62,427 bases of DNA from RGIG4608 sp051867875 (lineage in GTDB: Bacteria > Bacillota > Clostridia > Oscillospirales > CAG-272): NCBI GenBank assembly GCA_051867875.1, contig JBJDZG010000015.1, forward strand, positions 1-62,427. The letters are read 5' to 3'. The first letter of the stretch is position 1; each line of letters starts with the position of its first letter. This document shows, one piece after another, positions 42,791 through 49,871 of the stretch. The notes under the pieces were generated by a model, which saw nothing but the letters and a program-made list of their open reading frames with translations, searched no databases and was not told where the DNA came from. The translations under genes and the position numbers were made by a program.

Positions 42791-43684
42791 ATGAAAAAAA
42801 GAACCTTGATTCTTATCTCAATCCTCGCTCTGATGAGCATTTTACTCTCTGTTTTTACATTCGCTTCATGCTCCGGAGAGCGCGAACCCGTTGACATTTC
42901 CGGCGCGACTGACCTCACGGGCCTTGCAGGCGCGACAATCGCCGCCCAGACGGGCACTTTCCACCTCGACGCACTCAGAACTCTTGAAAACGTCAACGTC
43001 AAGGAATACGAGGACTTTTCAAAGCTCCTCATAGCTCTCAAAAGCGGTGCTATCGACGGCTACGTTGCAGAGGAGCCCACGGCGCTCTCCGTTATAGCGG
43101 GCGACTCCTCACTTGCTTATCTGCCCTTGATTAACAACGAAACAGGCTTCACCGCAAGCGACGCTGACACGGGTATCGCAGTTGCGTTTAAGACGGGAAG
43201 CGACCTTCTCGGTCAGGTTAACCCCATTATCGCAGGTATCAGCGAGCAGACTCGCTCCGCGCTTATGGCTCAAATCGTTCGGATGAGCGCCGACACCGAC
43301 GCGTCCCTCGGTGAGTCAATCGTGCTCGTATCGGGCAACACGTCCACCGAAAACGGTACTTTGAGAGTCGGTATGGAGTGCAACTACGCGCCCTTCAACT
43401 GGACGCAGACCACTGACGCCAACGGCGCGGTTAAAATTCAGGGAAGCAATTTCTACGCCAACGGCTACGACGTGCAGATTGCAAAGTACATCGCCGCCGA
43501 GCTCGGCATGGCTCTTGAAATTTACGCTATCGAGTGGGACAGCCTTATCGCAGGTCTTAACGCGGGCACTTACGACGCCATTATTGCGGGTATGAGCCCC
43601 ACGCCCGAAAGAGAAGAGCAGGTCGATTTCTCCGACTGCTATTACAATTCGAATCTCGTTATTATTTACAAAAAGGCTAATTGA
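42791..43684 (+). CDS. Lysine(-type) ABC importer binding lipoprotein, circularly permuted
   Basis: This 297-residue protein has a lipoprotein signal with FASC (Cys27). The mature part is an amino-acid-binding protein with its lobes in reverse order. Residues about 35-175 (TDLTGLAGATIAAQTGT...AIDGYVAEEP...) match the second lobe of normal family members. After a linker, residues about 183-297 (LRVGMECNYAPFNW...YDAIIAGMSPTPEREEQVDFSDCYY) match the first lobe, which normally starts the protein. The break lies at the interlobe hinge, so the fold could be preserved. The start ATG follows AAAGGAAA. Under lysine riboswitch control. Confidence 0.88.
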   Translation: MKKRTLILISILALMSILLSVFTFASCSGEREPVDISGATDLTGLAGATIAAQTGTFHLDALRTLENVNVKEYEDFSKLLIALKSGAIDGYVAEEPTALSVIAGDSSLAYLPLINNETGFTASDADTGIAVAFKTGSDLLGQVNPIIAGISEQTRSALMAQIVRMSADTDASLGESIVLVSGNTSTENGTLRVGMECNYAPFNWTQTTDANGAVKIQGSNFYANGYDVQIAKYIAAELGMALEIYAIEWDSLIAGLNAGTYDAIIAGMSPTPEREEQVDFSDCYYNSNLVIIYKKAN

Positions 43685-43693
43685 GTGACATAA

Positions 43694-44470
43694 ATGGATT
43701 TTTTTCAGAACGTTATTGATATTTTAACTAAATATTATCCCTATCTTTTAGAGGGACTCGGCTACACGATGCTCATAGCTCTTGTGGGAACGGTGGCGGG
43801 ACTTCTTATCGGTCTTTTGACGGGTATCGTCAAGACTGTGCCGAAGTCGAAAAATCCTGCCGTAAGGTTTGCACAGAAGCTGATACATTTCCTGATTTCC
43901 GTCTACGTTGAGGTGTTCCGCGGAACGCCCATGATGGTACAGGCGATGGTAATTTACTGGGGATATGCTTTTATGAACAACGGAAGGACGCTACCGCTCA
44001 TTCCCGCGGGAATTTTCATCGTTTCCATAAATACGGGTGCATACATGACCGAAATCGTCCGCGGCGGTATTATCTCCGTTGACAAAGGACAGTTTGAGGG
44101 CGCTTACAGCGTGGGTATGACTCACTCGCAGGCGATGGTTAACGTCGTCATTCCGCAGGTTATGAGAAATATTTTGCCCTCCATCTCAAACGAGTTTGTC
44201 ATCAATATTAAAGATACTTCCGTGCTCAACGTTATAGGTGTTATGGAGCTTTACTACATGGCGACGAAGATACAGAATATGACTTGGGATATCTTTGAAA
44301 CCTATCTCATCGTCTGCGTAATGTACTTTATTATGACGTTTACCGTAACGAGAATTCTCCGTATCTTTGAGAAAAAGCTCGCAGGCAGTGACAGCTATAC
44401 CATCTGCGGTTCGCAGTCCGACCCCGATGCAGAGATACATATTAAGAAAGCCAAGGAGGAGTTCAGATAA
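43694..44470 (+). CDS. Amino-acid ABC importer permease
   Basis: This 258-residue permease of the HisM/GlnP type has about five membrane helices: YLLEGLGYTMLIALVGT at the N-terminus, the conserved VEVFRGTPMMVQ segment, and the EAA loop ISVDKGQFEGAYSVGMTHSQAM followed by the coupling region VVIPQVMRNILP. It lies 9 bp after the binding-protein gene; its stop overlaps the ATPase start by one base. Confidence 0.93.
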   Translation: MDFFQNVIDILTKYYPYLLEGLGYTMLIALVGTVAGLLIGLLTGIVKTVPKSKNPAVRFAQKLIHFLISVYVEVFRGTPMMVQAMVIYWGYAFMNNGRTLPLIPAGIFIVSINTGAYMTEIVRGGIISVDKGQFEGAYSVGMTHSQAMVNVVIPQVMRNILPSISNEFVINIKDTSVLNVIGVMELYYMATKIQNMTWDIFETYLIVCVMYFIMTFTVTRILRIFEKKLAGSDSYTICGSQSDPDAEIHIKKAKEEFR

Positions 44471-45204
44471 TGGAAAACGTTATTACGCTTAAAAACCTCA
44501 AAAAGCGTTTTTCGGACAGGGATATCCTCAAAGGCATTGACCTTGAGGTTAAGAAAAACGAAGTTATTTCCGTTATCGGCTCGTCGGGCTCGGGTAAGAG
44601 CACGATGCTTCGCTGCATAAACCTGCTTGAAGAAGCGACCTCGGGCGATATTCTCTTCCACGGAAAGAGCGTTATCGGCGGCGATATCAATATCAATGAG
44701 TACCGCTCAAAAATTGTAATGGTGTTCCAGCAGTTCAACCTCTTTAACAATATGAGCGTTCTTGAAAATTGTGTCCGTCCTCAGACAGTCGTGCTCGGAC
44801 GCGAAAAAGCAGAGGCGCGCGAGATAGCTTTGCGCTATTTGCGCAAGGTCGGAATGGAGCAGTACATAAACGCCCGTCCCGCACAACTCAGCGGCGGACA
44901 GAAGCAGAGAGTTGCCATAGCGCGTGCGCTTTCTATGAATCCCGAGGTTATTCTCTTTGACGAGCCCACGAGCGCGCTTGACCCCGAAATGGTCGGCGAG
45001 GTGCTCGACGTTATGAAAGAGCTTGCGGGCGAGGGAATTACCATGATAGTCGTTACTCACGAGATGGCATTCGCGCGCGACGTTTCAAACCGCGTTATTT
45101 TCATTGACGACGGCGTTATTTGCGAAGAAGGAAATCCCCACGAATTTTTCGCAAATCCCAAAACAGAGCGTGCAAAAGCGTTTTTGAGCAGATTTTTGAA
45201 TTAG
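44470..45204 (+). CDS. Amino-acid ABC importer ATPase (GlnQ type)
   Basis: This 244-residue polar amino-acid transport ATPase has Walker A GSSGSGKST (about 38), Q-loop VFQQFNLF, signature LSGGQKQR, Walker B VILFDEPTSALD and VTHEMAFARDVSNR, all typical of GlnQ/HisP. With the permease and permuted binding protein it completes the lysine-regulated importer. Confidence 0.95.
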   Translation: MENVITLKNLKKRFSDRDILKGIDLEVKKNEVISVIGSSGSGKSTMLRCINLLEEATSGDILFHGKSVIGGDININEYRSKIVMVFQQFNLFNNMSVLENCVRPQTVVLGREKAEAREIALRYLRKVGMEQYINARPAQLSGGQKQRVAIARALSMNPEVILFDEPTSALDPEMVGEVLDVMKELAGEGITMIVVTHEMAFARDVSNRVIFIDDGVICEEGNPHEFFANPKTERAKAFLSRFLN

Positions 45205-45217
45205 AAAGTTATAAATA

Positions 45218-45239
45218 CCCCGACGATTTTTCGTCGGGG
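45218..45239. terminator. GC-rich hairpin after the importer operon
   Basis: A perfect 9-bp stem CCCCGACGA/TCGTCGGGG, 13 bp after the stop. There is no T-run, so it may rather stabilise the 3' end. Confidence 0.5.
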
Positions 45240-45323
45240 CAGACCCGCCGATAAAGCCGTGCTACCGCAAGTGAATATTTATCGAATTAGTATGGCATTA
45301 TCTCTATAATACAGCTAAAAAAG

Positions 45324-45369
45324 GGAACAAGGATATCATCGAGATATCCTTGTTCCGACTTGCTTTTTC
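45324..45369 (+). terminator. Terminator-like hairpin between importer operon and esterase
   Basis: A perfect 14-bp stem (45324-45337 with 45343-45356) followed by GACTTGCTTTTT. Confidence 0.6.
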
Positions 45370-45402
45370 CGTCGGGGATTTTTGCACTCGGTTAAATTTT
45401 CC

Positions 45403-45431
45403 TTTACAAACGTCGAAATTTGTGGTAAAAT
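45403..45431 (+). promoter_or_regulatory. Promoter of the esterase gene
   Basis: TTTACA (45403-45408), 17-nt spacer, TAAAAT (45426-45431). Confidence 0.7.
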
Positions 45432-45481
45432 GAATTTTAGAATAAGGGAGTCTACTCTCCCAAAAGAGAGGAGCGTCGATT

Positions 45482-46228
45482 ATGCCCGATAATAAGCACG
45501 CGGAATACAAGAGAATAGTAAAGGGAGCGCGTGTTGCGGTACTTTTGGTGCACGGAATTATCGGCACGCCAAATCATTTCCGCGACCTTTTGCCCCTCAT
45601 TCCCGAACATTATTCCGTATACAACGTCCTGCTTGACGGACACGGTGCGACTGTGAGCGATTTTTCACACGCGTCGATGAAAAAATGGGAAGCAAAGGTC
45701 GAGAGTGCGGTTGACGAATTGCTCGCGGAGCACGAGGAAATCTACGTCGCGGCACATTCGATGGGCACTCTTCTGACTATGGAGCAGGCGATAAAAAATC
45801 CAAGGCTGACAAGGCTTTTTTACCTTTCCGTGCCAATAAAGGTGGGGCTTAAATGGCGCGTGGCAGACACCGCGATGAAGATATACTTTAAGCGTGTCAA
45901 GCCTACGGACAAATACGCCCTTGCGGGTAAGGAATGCTATGGTATCGTCAAAGACAGCCCGAACCCCTTTAAGTATCTCAGCTGGATACCGAGGTATCTC
46001 GACCTTTTTCGAAAGATTGATTACACACGCGCAAACCTCGGCAAGCTCAAAACGCCCTGCGTTGCGTTTCAGTCGCGTCTTGACGAAATGGTGTCGCCGA
46101 AATCCATTGATATTTTGAAGAATGAGTCGGGAATTGACGTCCGCACCCTTGAAAATTCGGCGCATTTTTATTACGATGAGGGCGACATGGCACTTATAAA
46201 GGACGAATTTATAAAATTTCTTTCATAA
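45482..46228 (+). CDS. Alpha/beta-hydrolase, carboxylesterase (Est30-like)
   Basis: This 248-residue cytoplasmic hydrolase has the oxyanion HGIIGTPNHF motif (about 27), nucleophile elbow AHSMGT (Ser about 96), an acid residue in SRLDEMV (about 201) and the catalytic His in NSAHFYY (about 228). The compact lid and length match carboxylesterase Est30 and monoacylglycerol-lipase relatives. Natural substrate is unknown. It is monocistronic. Confidence 0.85.
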   Translation: MPDNKHAEYKRIVKGARVAVLLVHGIIGTPNHFRDLLPLIPEHYSVYNVLLDGHGATVSDFSHASMKKWEAKVESAVDELLAEHEEIYVAAHSMGTLLTMEQAIKNPRLTRLFYLSVPIKVGLKWRVADTAMKIYFKRVKPTDKYALAGKECYGIVKDSPNPFKYLSWIPRYLDLFRKIDYTRANLGKLKTPCVAFQSRLDEMVSPKSIDILKNESGIDVRTLENSAHFYYDEGDMALIKDEFIKFLS

Positions 46229-46262
46229 AAAAATAAATCCACCGTCGGTGGATTTATTTTTT
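46226..46262. terminator. Bidirectional terminator after the esterase gene
   Basis: A stem AAATAAATCCACC/GGTGGATTTATTT with GTC loop, A-run before and T-run after. It serves the two convergent genes. Confidence 0.9.
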
Positions 46263-46269
46263 ATAAATA

Positions 46270-46629
46270 TCAGTTTTCTTCCTGATGCTTTCTCTCTTCT
46301 TCTTCGAGGCGTTCAACCGCTTCTTGTGCTTCTTTTGCAGCTTCTTTTGCAAGATTTTTCTCTCTTATAGCTTTATTGATAGCGTAGATTTCGGCACGGA
46401 CCACGTCGATTTTTTCGAAAAGGACTTTTGATTTTTCGTCAGCACCTTCGCCTGTTTTAAGTTTCGTATATGCAACTCTGCCGAATTGCTCATAAAGGTC
46501 GGAGAGGTTTGCCTCTTTCTGTGCAAGCTTTACGTAAAGTGAAGCGGTGTCGGTAAGGTCTCCTGTTTTCGAAACAGCCTTGCTTGCCACTCTTCTCATG
46601 CTTCTGCGAAATTTCCTCCAATTATCCAT
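46270..46629 (-). CDS. Coiled-coil protein of unknown function
   Basis: This 119-residue soluble protein is almost entirely helical: a basic N-terminus (MDNWRKFRRSMRRVASKAV), a heptad-rich middle and an Ala/Glu-rich C-terminus (about 85-119) that should form a coiled coil. The DTASLYVKLAQKEANL-x-LYEQFGRVAY part resembles small proteins with a phage-shock or zinc-ribbon-associated helix in Clostridia, but no Cys is present. An AAAGGAGG site precedes the ATG. Confidence 0.7.
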   Translation of the reverse strand: MDNWRKFRRSMRRVASKAVSKTGDLTDTASLYVKLAQKEANLSDLYEQFGRVAYTKLKTGEGADEKSKVLFEKIDVVRAEIYAINKAIREKNLAKEAAKEAQEAVERLEEEERKHQEEN

Positions 46630-46663
46630 TGCTTATCCTCCTTTAAGTATGTTTCTTGCTTAT

Positions 46664-46692
46664 ATTATACTATTCTTTTTTGAAAAAGTAAA
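46664..46692 (-). promoter_or_regulatory. Promoter of the coiled-coil protein gene
   Basis: Minus strand: TTTACT (46687-46692), 17-nt spacer, TATAAT (46664-46669). Confidence 0.7.
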
Positions 46693-46754
46693 GAGTTTTG
46701 TTATATTTTTTCGCTCTTTTGGGAAAATATATTTATGAAAGTGAGGGGATGTTT

Positions 46755-47201
46755 ATGGATATGGACAAGAAAACCTACAAAAAATTTGCCGAGGCTCACG
46801 CACCGCGCTCGCCCATAGGCAAAAACTGCTTTAACGCCTTTTGCATAGGCGGTCTTATCTGCGCGATGGGGCAGGGATTTAACGATATTTACAGGCTCGT
46901 GTTCGGATTTTCCGAGGACGACGCGGGTATGCTCGCGTCCTGCACGCTCGTGCTGATTTCAGTTACGCTGACGGCGTTCGGAGTATTTGACGAGATAGCC
47001 AAGTTTGCGGGCGCAGGCACGCTCGTGCCAATCACCGGTTTTGCCAACGCAGTTGTTTCTCCTGCCATTGACAGCAAGTGCGAGGGCTTCATTCTGGGTG
47101 TCGGCGCGAAGATATTCACCGTCGCGGGTCCCGTTTTGCTCTACGGAATTTTGTCGGGCGCGATATACGGAGTTATATACTATTTCGTGTCAATGCTTTG
47201 A
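46755..47201 (+). CDS. SpoVAC/SpoVAEb-family sporulation membrane protein
   Basis: This 148-residue membrane protein has about four helices. FCIGGLICAMGQGFNDIYRLVFG, TAFGVFDEIAKFAGAGTLVPITGFANAVVSPAI and GAKIFTVAGPVLLYGI are typical of the SpoVAC/SpoVAEb family, part of the channel that loads dipicolinic acid into the forespore. The usual partner genes spoVAD and spoVAE are not adjacent, so it stands alone. The ATG behind GAGGGG was chosen over upstream in-frame starts. Confidence 0.85.
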   Translation: MDMDKKTYKKFAEAHAPRSPIGKNCFNAFCIGGLICAMGQGFNDIYRLVFGFSEDDAGMLASCTLVLISVTLTAFGVFDEIAKFAGAGTLVPITGFANAVVSPAIDSKCEGFILGVGAKIFTVAGPVLLYGILSGAIYGVIYYFVSML

Positions 47202-47207
47202 GAAAAC

Positions 47208-48926
47208 TTACTGCGATATAGTGTACAGCGAGTAGAAATAGCCCTTTTTCTCAATAAGCTCGTCAAACGTGCCCTGCTCAATAATCGAACCGCCCTTGAG
47301 GGTCAGAATGCCGTCGTATTTTTTGAGCAGCGCGCCGTCGAGCGAGTGGGTAACTTCAATTACGGTTATTCCGTCGAGTGAGAGAATGGAGCTCGTAACG
47401 GCGAAAGAGGTTTCGCTGTCCAGCGCCGCCGTTGCTTCGTCAACAAGGAGCACCTTTGAGCGCGAAAGAAGGCTTCGAGCGATGGAAATTCTCTGCTTCT
47501 CGCCGCCCGAAAGGGCATTTCCGCCTTCGCCGCAGAGATAGTCGGAGCCTTTTTCACCCGTGAGGGCGGAAAGCCCCGAAAGACTTATCGCACGCTCAAG
47601 CTCATCCTCGGGAAAATCTTTGAACATTGTGATATTGTCTTTGATTGAGGAATTGAAAACAAACACGTTCTGTGCGATTATACTCTGCATATCGTAAAGG
47701 TCCGAGGTGTTAAGAGTGCGGAGCTCCGCGCCGTCGTAGCATATCGAGCCCGAATAGTTTTTATACGACGCCATAAGCAAGGAGAGCAGGGTGCTCTTAC
47801 CGCTTCCCGAAGCGCCGACGATGGCGTATTTTTTGCCTTTTTCAAAGGTATAATTTATATTATCTAACGCCTGCTTTTCTCCGTTGTAGGAAAAGCAGAG
47901 GTCGTGCAGCTCTATTCCTTTCTCAAAGCTTATCTCGGAGCGTTCAACTTCGTTTTCGGTATTTGCACAGAGAGCATTCGCTATTTTGTCAACGAGCGCG
48001 TTGCTTGCTTTGAGGTCGGCAAGGCAGCCCGGAATGACGTTTATAGGTCCGATTATGTAGTTCATCATCTGCGTAAACAGTATGACTGTGCCCGCTGTAA
48101 TATTTCCTCCCGAAAGCGCAAGGTACGCCGCAAAGAAGAAAACTCCGAACTGCGCAATAAATCCCGCAACATTTGCGAGCATTCCGACAATTAAGCTGTT
48201 TCTGTCCCTCTTTGTCTGCGCCTTGGCAATCTTTTTTACCTGATTTGCGAAAAGCTCGCAAATTTGCTTTTCAGCCTTAAAGGATTTGATTACGCTGAAA
48301 CCGAGAAGGCTGTCTTTAAGAGAGGCGGTATAGCTTGCGTTTTCCTCGGAAAGCTCCTTTTCCGCCTTTGCGACCTTATCTCCAAAGAGAATTGACGCCA
48401 CTATGGGCAAAAATGAGAAAAGTATCGCCACAAGGGTTAAGAGGGGACTGTAATAAATCATCATAACGAGTGACGCTGTAAAGAGAAGGATATTACTTAT
48501 CAAATCGTAGATGTTGACAAGGTACGCACGCTCGACGGTTGCAATATCGTTTGTGAGCGAGGAAATGTAGAGCGAGGTGCTCTCACCCGAAAAAGCGGAG
48601 ATGCTCTTTTTGGAGAGCGCGCCGAAAATATACTGCTTGTAATTTGACATACCCGTTGCTCGGATTCTTGGTGTTGCATATATCGATATAACGTAAGCGA
48701 ATATCATCAAAGCAAGCAATATGAGTGTAAGACAGAGCAGTGATGAGTAATCAAACGAGGTTGCATCCCCGCTTATGCAGTTGAATATCTCCTGCAAAAC
48801 AAGTGCTGTTGCGAGGGTTATAACCGAGTTGAGAATTGCAACGAATACGCACAAAATAATATAAGGAATATTGTTGCGGTACAGCTCCTTGATAAGTGTA
48901 TTTTTGAGTTTTGTTTCGTGCTTCAT
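47208..48926 (-). CDS. ABC exporter (half-transporter, unknown substrate)
   Basis: This 572-residue protein joins a six-helix type I exporter domain to an ATPase with Walker A GASGSGKST (about 378), signature LSGGEKQR and Walker B VLLVDEATAALD with the catalytic Glu, followed by the H-loop VTHS. All catalytic residues are intact, so it can function as a homodimer. The ATG follows AAGGAG. The gene is monocistronic and convergent with the SpoVA-family gene 6 bp away. Confidence 0.9.
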   Translation of the reverse strand: MKHETKLKNTLIKELYRNNIPYIILCVFVAILNSVITLATALVLQEIFNCISGDATSFDYSSLLCLTLILLALMIFAYVISIYATPRIRATGMSNYKQYIFGALSKKSISAFSGESTSLYISSLTNDIATVERAYLVNIYDLISNILLFTASLVMMIYYSPLLTLVAILFSFLPIVASILFGDKVAKAEKELSEENASYTASLKDSLLGFSVIKSFKAEKQICELFANQVKKIAKAQTKRDRNSLIVGMLANVAGFIAQFGVFFFAAYLALSGGNITAGTVILFTQMMNYIIGPINVIPGCLADLKASNALVDKIANALCANTENEVERSEISFEKGIELHDLCFSYNGEKQALDNINYTFEKGKKYAIVGASGSGKSTLLSLLMASYKNYSGSICYDGAELRTLNTSDLYDMQSIIAQNVFVFNSSIKDNITMFKDFPEDELERAISLSGLSALTGEKGSDYLCGEGGNALSGGEKQRISIARSLLSRSKVLLVDEATAALDSETSFAVTSSILSLDGITVIEVTHSLDGALLKKYDGILTLKGGSIIEQGTFDELIEKKGYFYSLYTISQ

Positions 48927-48955
48927 AGAGGGACTCCTTGGATTTTTATGTTTCC

Positions 48956-48984
48956 ATTATATCAAATTTGCGCCCTCAAATCAA
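48956..48984 (-). promoter_or_regulatory. Promoter of the ABC exporter gene
   Basis: Minus strand: TTGATT (48979-48984), 17-nt spacer, TATAAT (48956-48961). Confidence 0.7.
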
Positions 48985-49005
48985 TATATTTTGGTTTGAA
49001 ATACC

Positions 49006-49020
49006 GCAACTTTGAGTTGC
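49006..49020. promoter_or_regulatory. Inverted repeat GCAAC-5-GTTGC between divergent promoters
   Basis: The same inverted repeat design as at 36940-36954. It lies between the promoters of the ABC exporter and the VOC-MGMT gene and might be an operator for either. Confidence 0.35.
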
Positions 49021-49053
49021 AAGCGGAGAAAATGTGCAAAATGCGGTTTTTTG

Positions 49054-49082
49054 TTGATTTTTTTGCTGAAACGTGATACAAT
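49054..49082 (+). promoter_or_regulatory. Promoter of the VOC-MGMT fusion gene
   Basis: TTGATT (49054-49059), 17-nt spacer, TACAAT (49077-49082). Confidence 0.65.
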
Positions 49083-49117
49083 ACCTTACAGAAATCTTAT
49101 TTTCGGGGGTAAGTGAA

Positions 49118-49822
49118 ATGAAGCTTGACGGTGTTGGATTATTCGTAGACGATATGCCTGCAATGATTCGCTTTTACAGGGATGTTTTGGGATTTGAAAT
49201 TACCGAGGACGAGGACGCTGTAAACGTATATCTGATTAAAGACGGCACTCTTTTTATGCTTTACGAGCGAAAGAATTTTGAAAAAATGACTGACAGAAAA
49301 TACGAGTACATAAAGGGCTTTAACGGACATTTTGAAATTGCTCTGTACGTTGATACCTTTGAAGAGGTCGACGAGCAATACGCAAAGGTAATAGAGAAGG
49401 GAGCCCGCTCCGTGCTGGAGCCCACGACGGAGCCTTGGGGGCAGAGAACCTGCTATATTGCCGACCCCGAGGGAAATTTAATTGAAATCGGCTCGTTTAA
49501 CAGACCGTTCAATAGGGTAAAAACCACGCAGGTGAAAGAAAAAGTTTATGAGTTTTTGAGAACGATTCCCGAGGGTAAGGTAGTTACCTACGGACAGATA
49601 GCGGAGCATCTGGGAAACAAAAATCTGGCGAGAACCGTGGGAAACGTGCTTCACAGCAATCCGGACGGGGAAAAATATCCCTGCTATAAGGTTGTTAATT
49701 CAAATGGCAAGCTGTCGGCGCATTACGCATTCGGCGGAATAGAGAAGCAAAGGGAAAAGTTGGAGCGGGACGGAATAGCCGTCGTCAATTACAGGGTGGA
49801 CCTTGACAAATATAAAATGTGA
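49118..49822 (+). CDS. VOC (glyoxalase-like) domain fused to an MGMT/ATL-like domain
   Basis: This 234-residue protein is a fusion. Residues 1-128 form a vicinal-oxygen-chelate (glyoxalase/bleomycin resistance) domain (GLFVDDMPAMIRFYRDVLGFE ... FEIALYV ... IADPEGNLIEIG). Residues about 136-232 form the DNA-binding half of alkylguanine-DNA alkyltransferases (VYEFLRTIPEGKVVTYGQIAEHLG). Its active-site motif is YPCYKVVN, where the Cys acceptor is kept but the usual His of PCHRV is Tyr. The combination suggests an electrophile or methylglyoxal defence role, by inference. The start is the ATG shortly after GGGGGTAAG; promoter supports it. Confidence 0.85.
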   Translation: MKLDGVGLFVDDMPAMIRFYRDVLGFEITEDEDAVNVYLIKDGTLFMLYERKNFEKMTDRKYEYIKGFNGHFEIALYVDTFEEVDEQYAKVIEKGARSVLEPTTEPWGQRTCYIADPEGNLIEIGSFNRPFNRVKTTQVKEKVYEFLRTIPEGKVVTYGQIAEHLGNKNLARTVGNVLHSNPDGEKYPCYKVVNSNGKLSAHYAFGGIEKQREKLERDGIAVVNYRVDLDKYKM

Positions 49823-49838
49823 TATCTTAATAAATGTT

Positions 49839-49868
49839 AAAAATCCCGCATTTTCGTGCGGGATTTTT
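49839..49868. terminator. Bidirectional terminator after the VOC-MGMT gene
   Basis: A stem AAAATCCCGCA/TGCGGGATTTTT-like with TTTCG loop; it ends the two convergent genes. Confidence 0.88.
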
Positions 49869-49871
49869 GCG

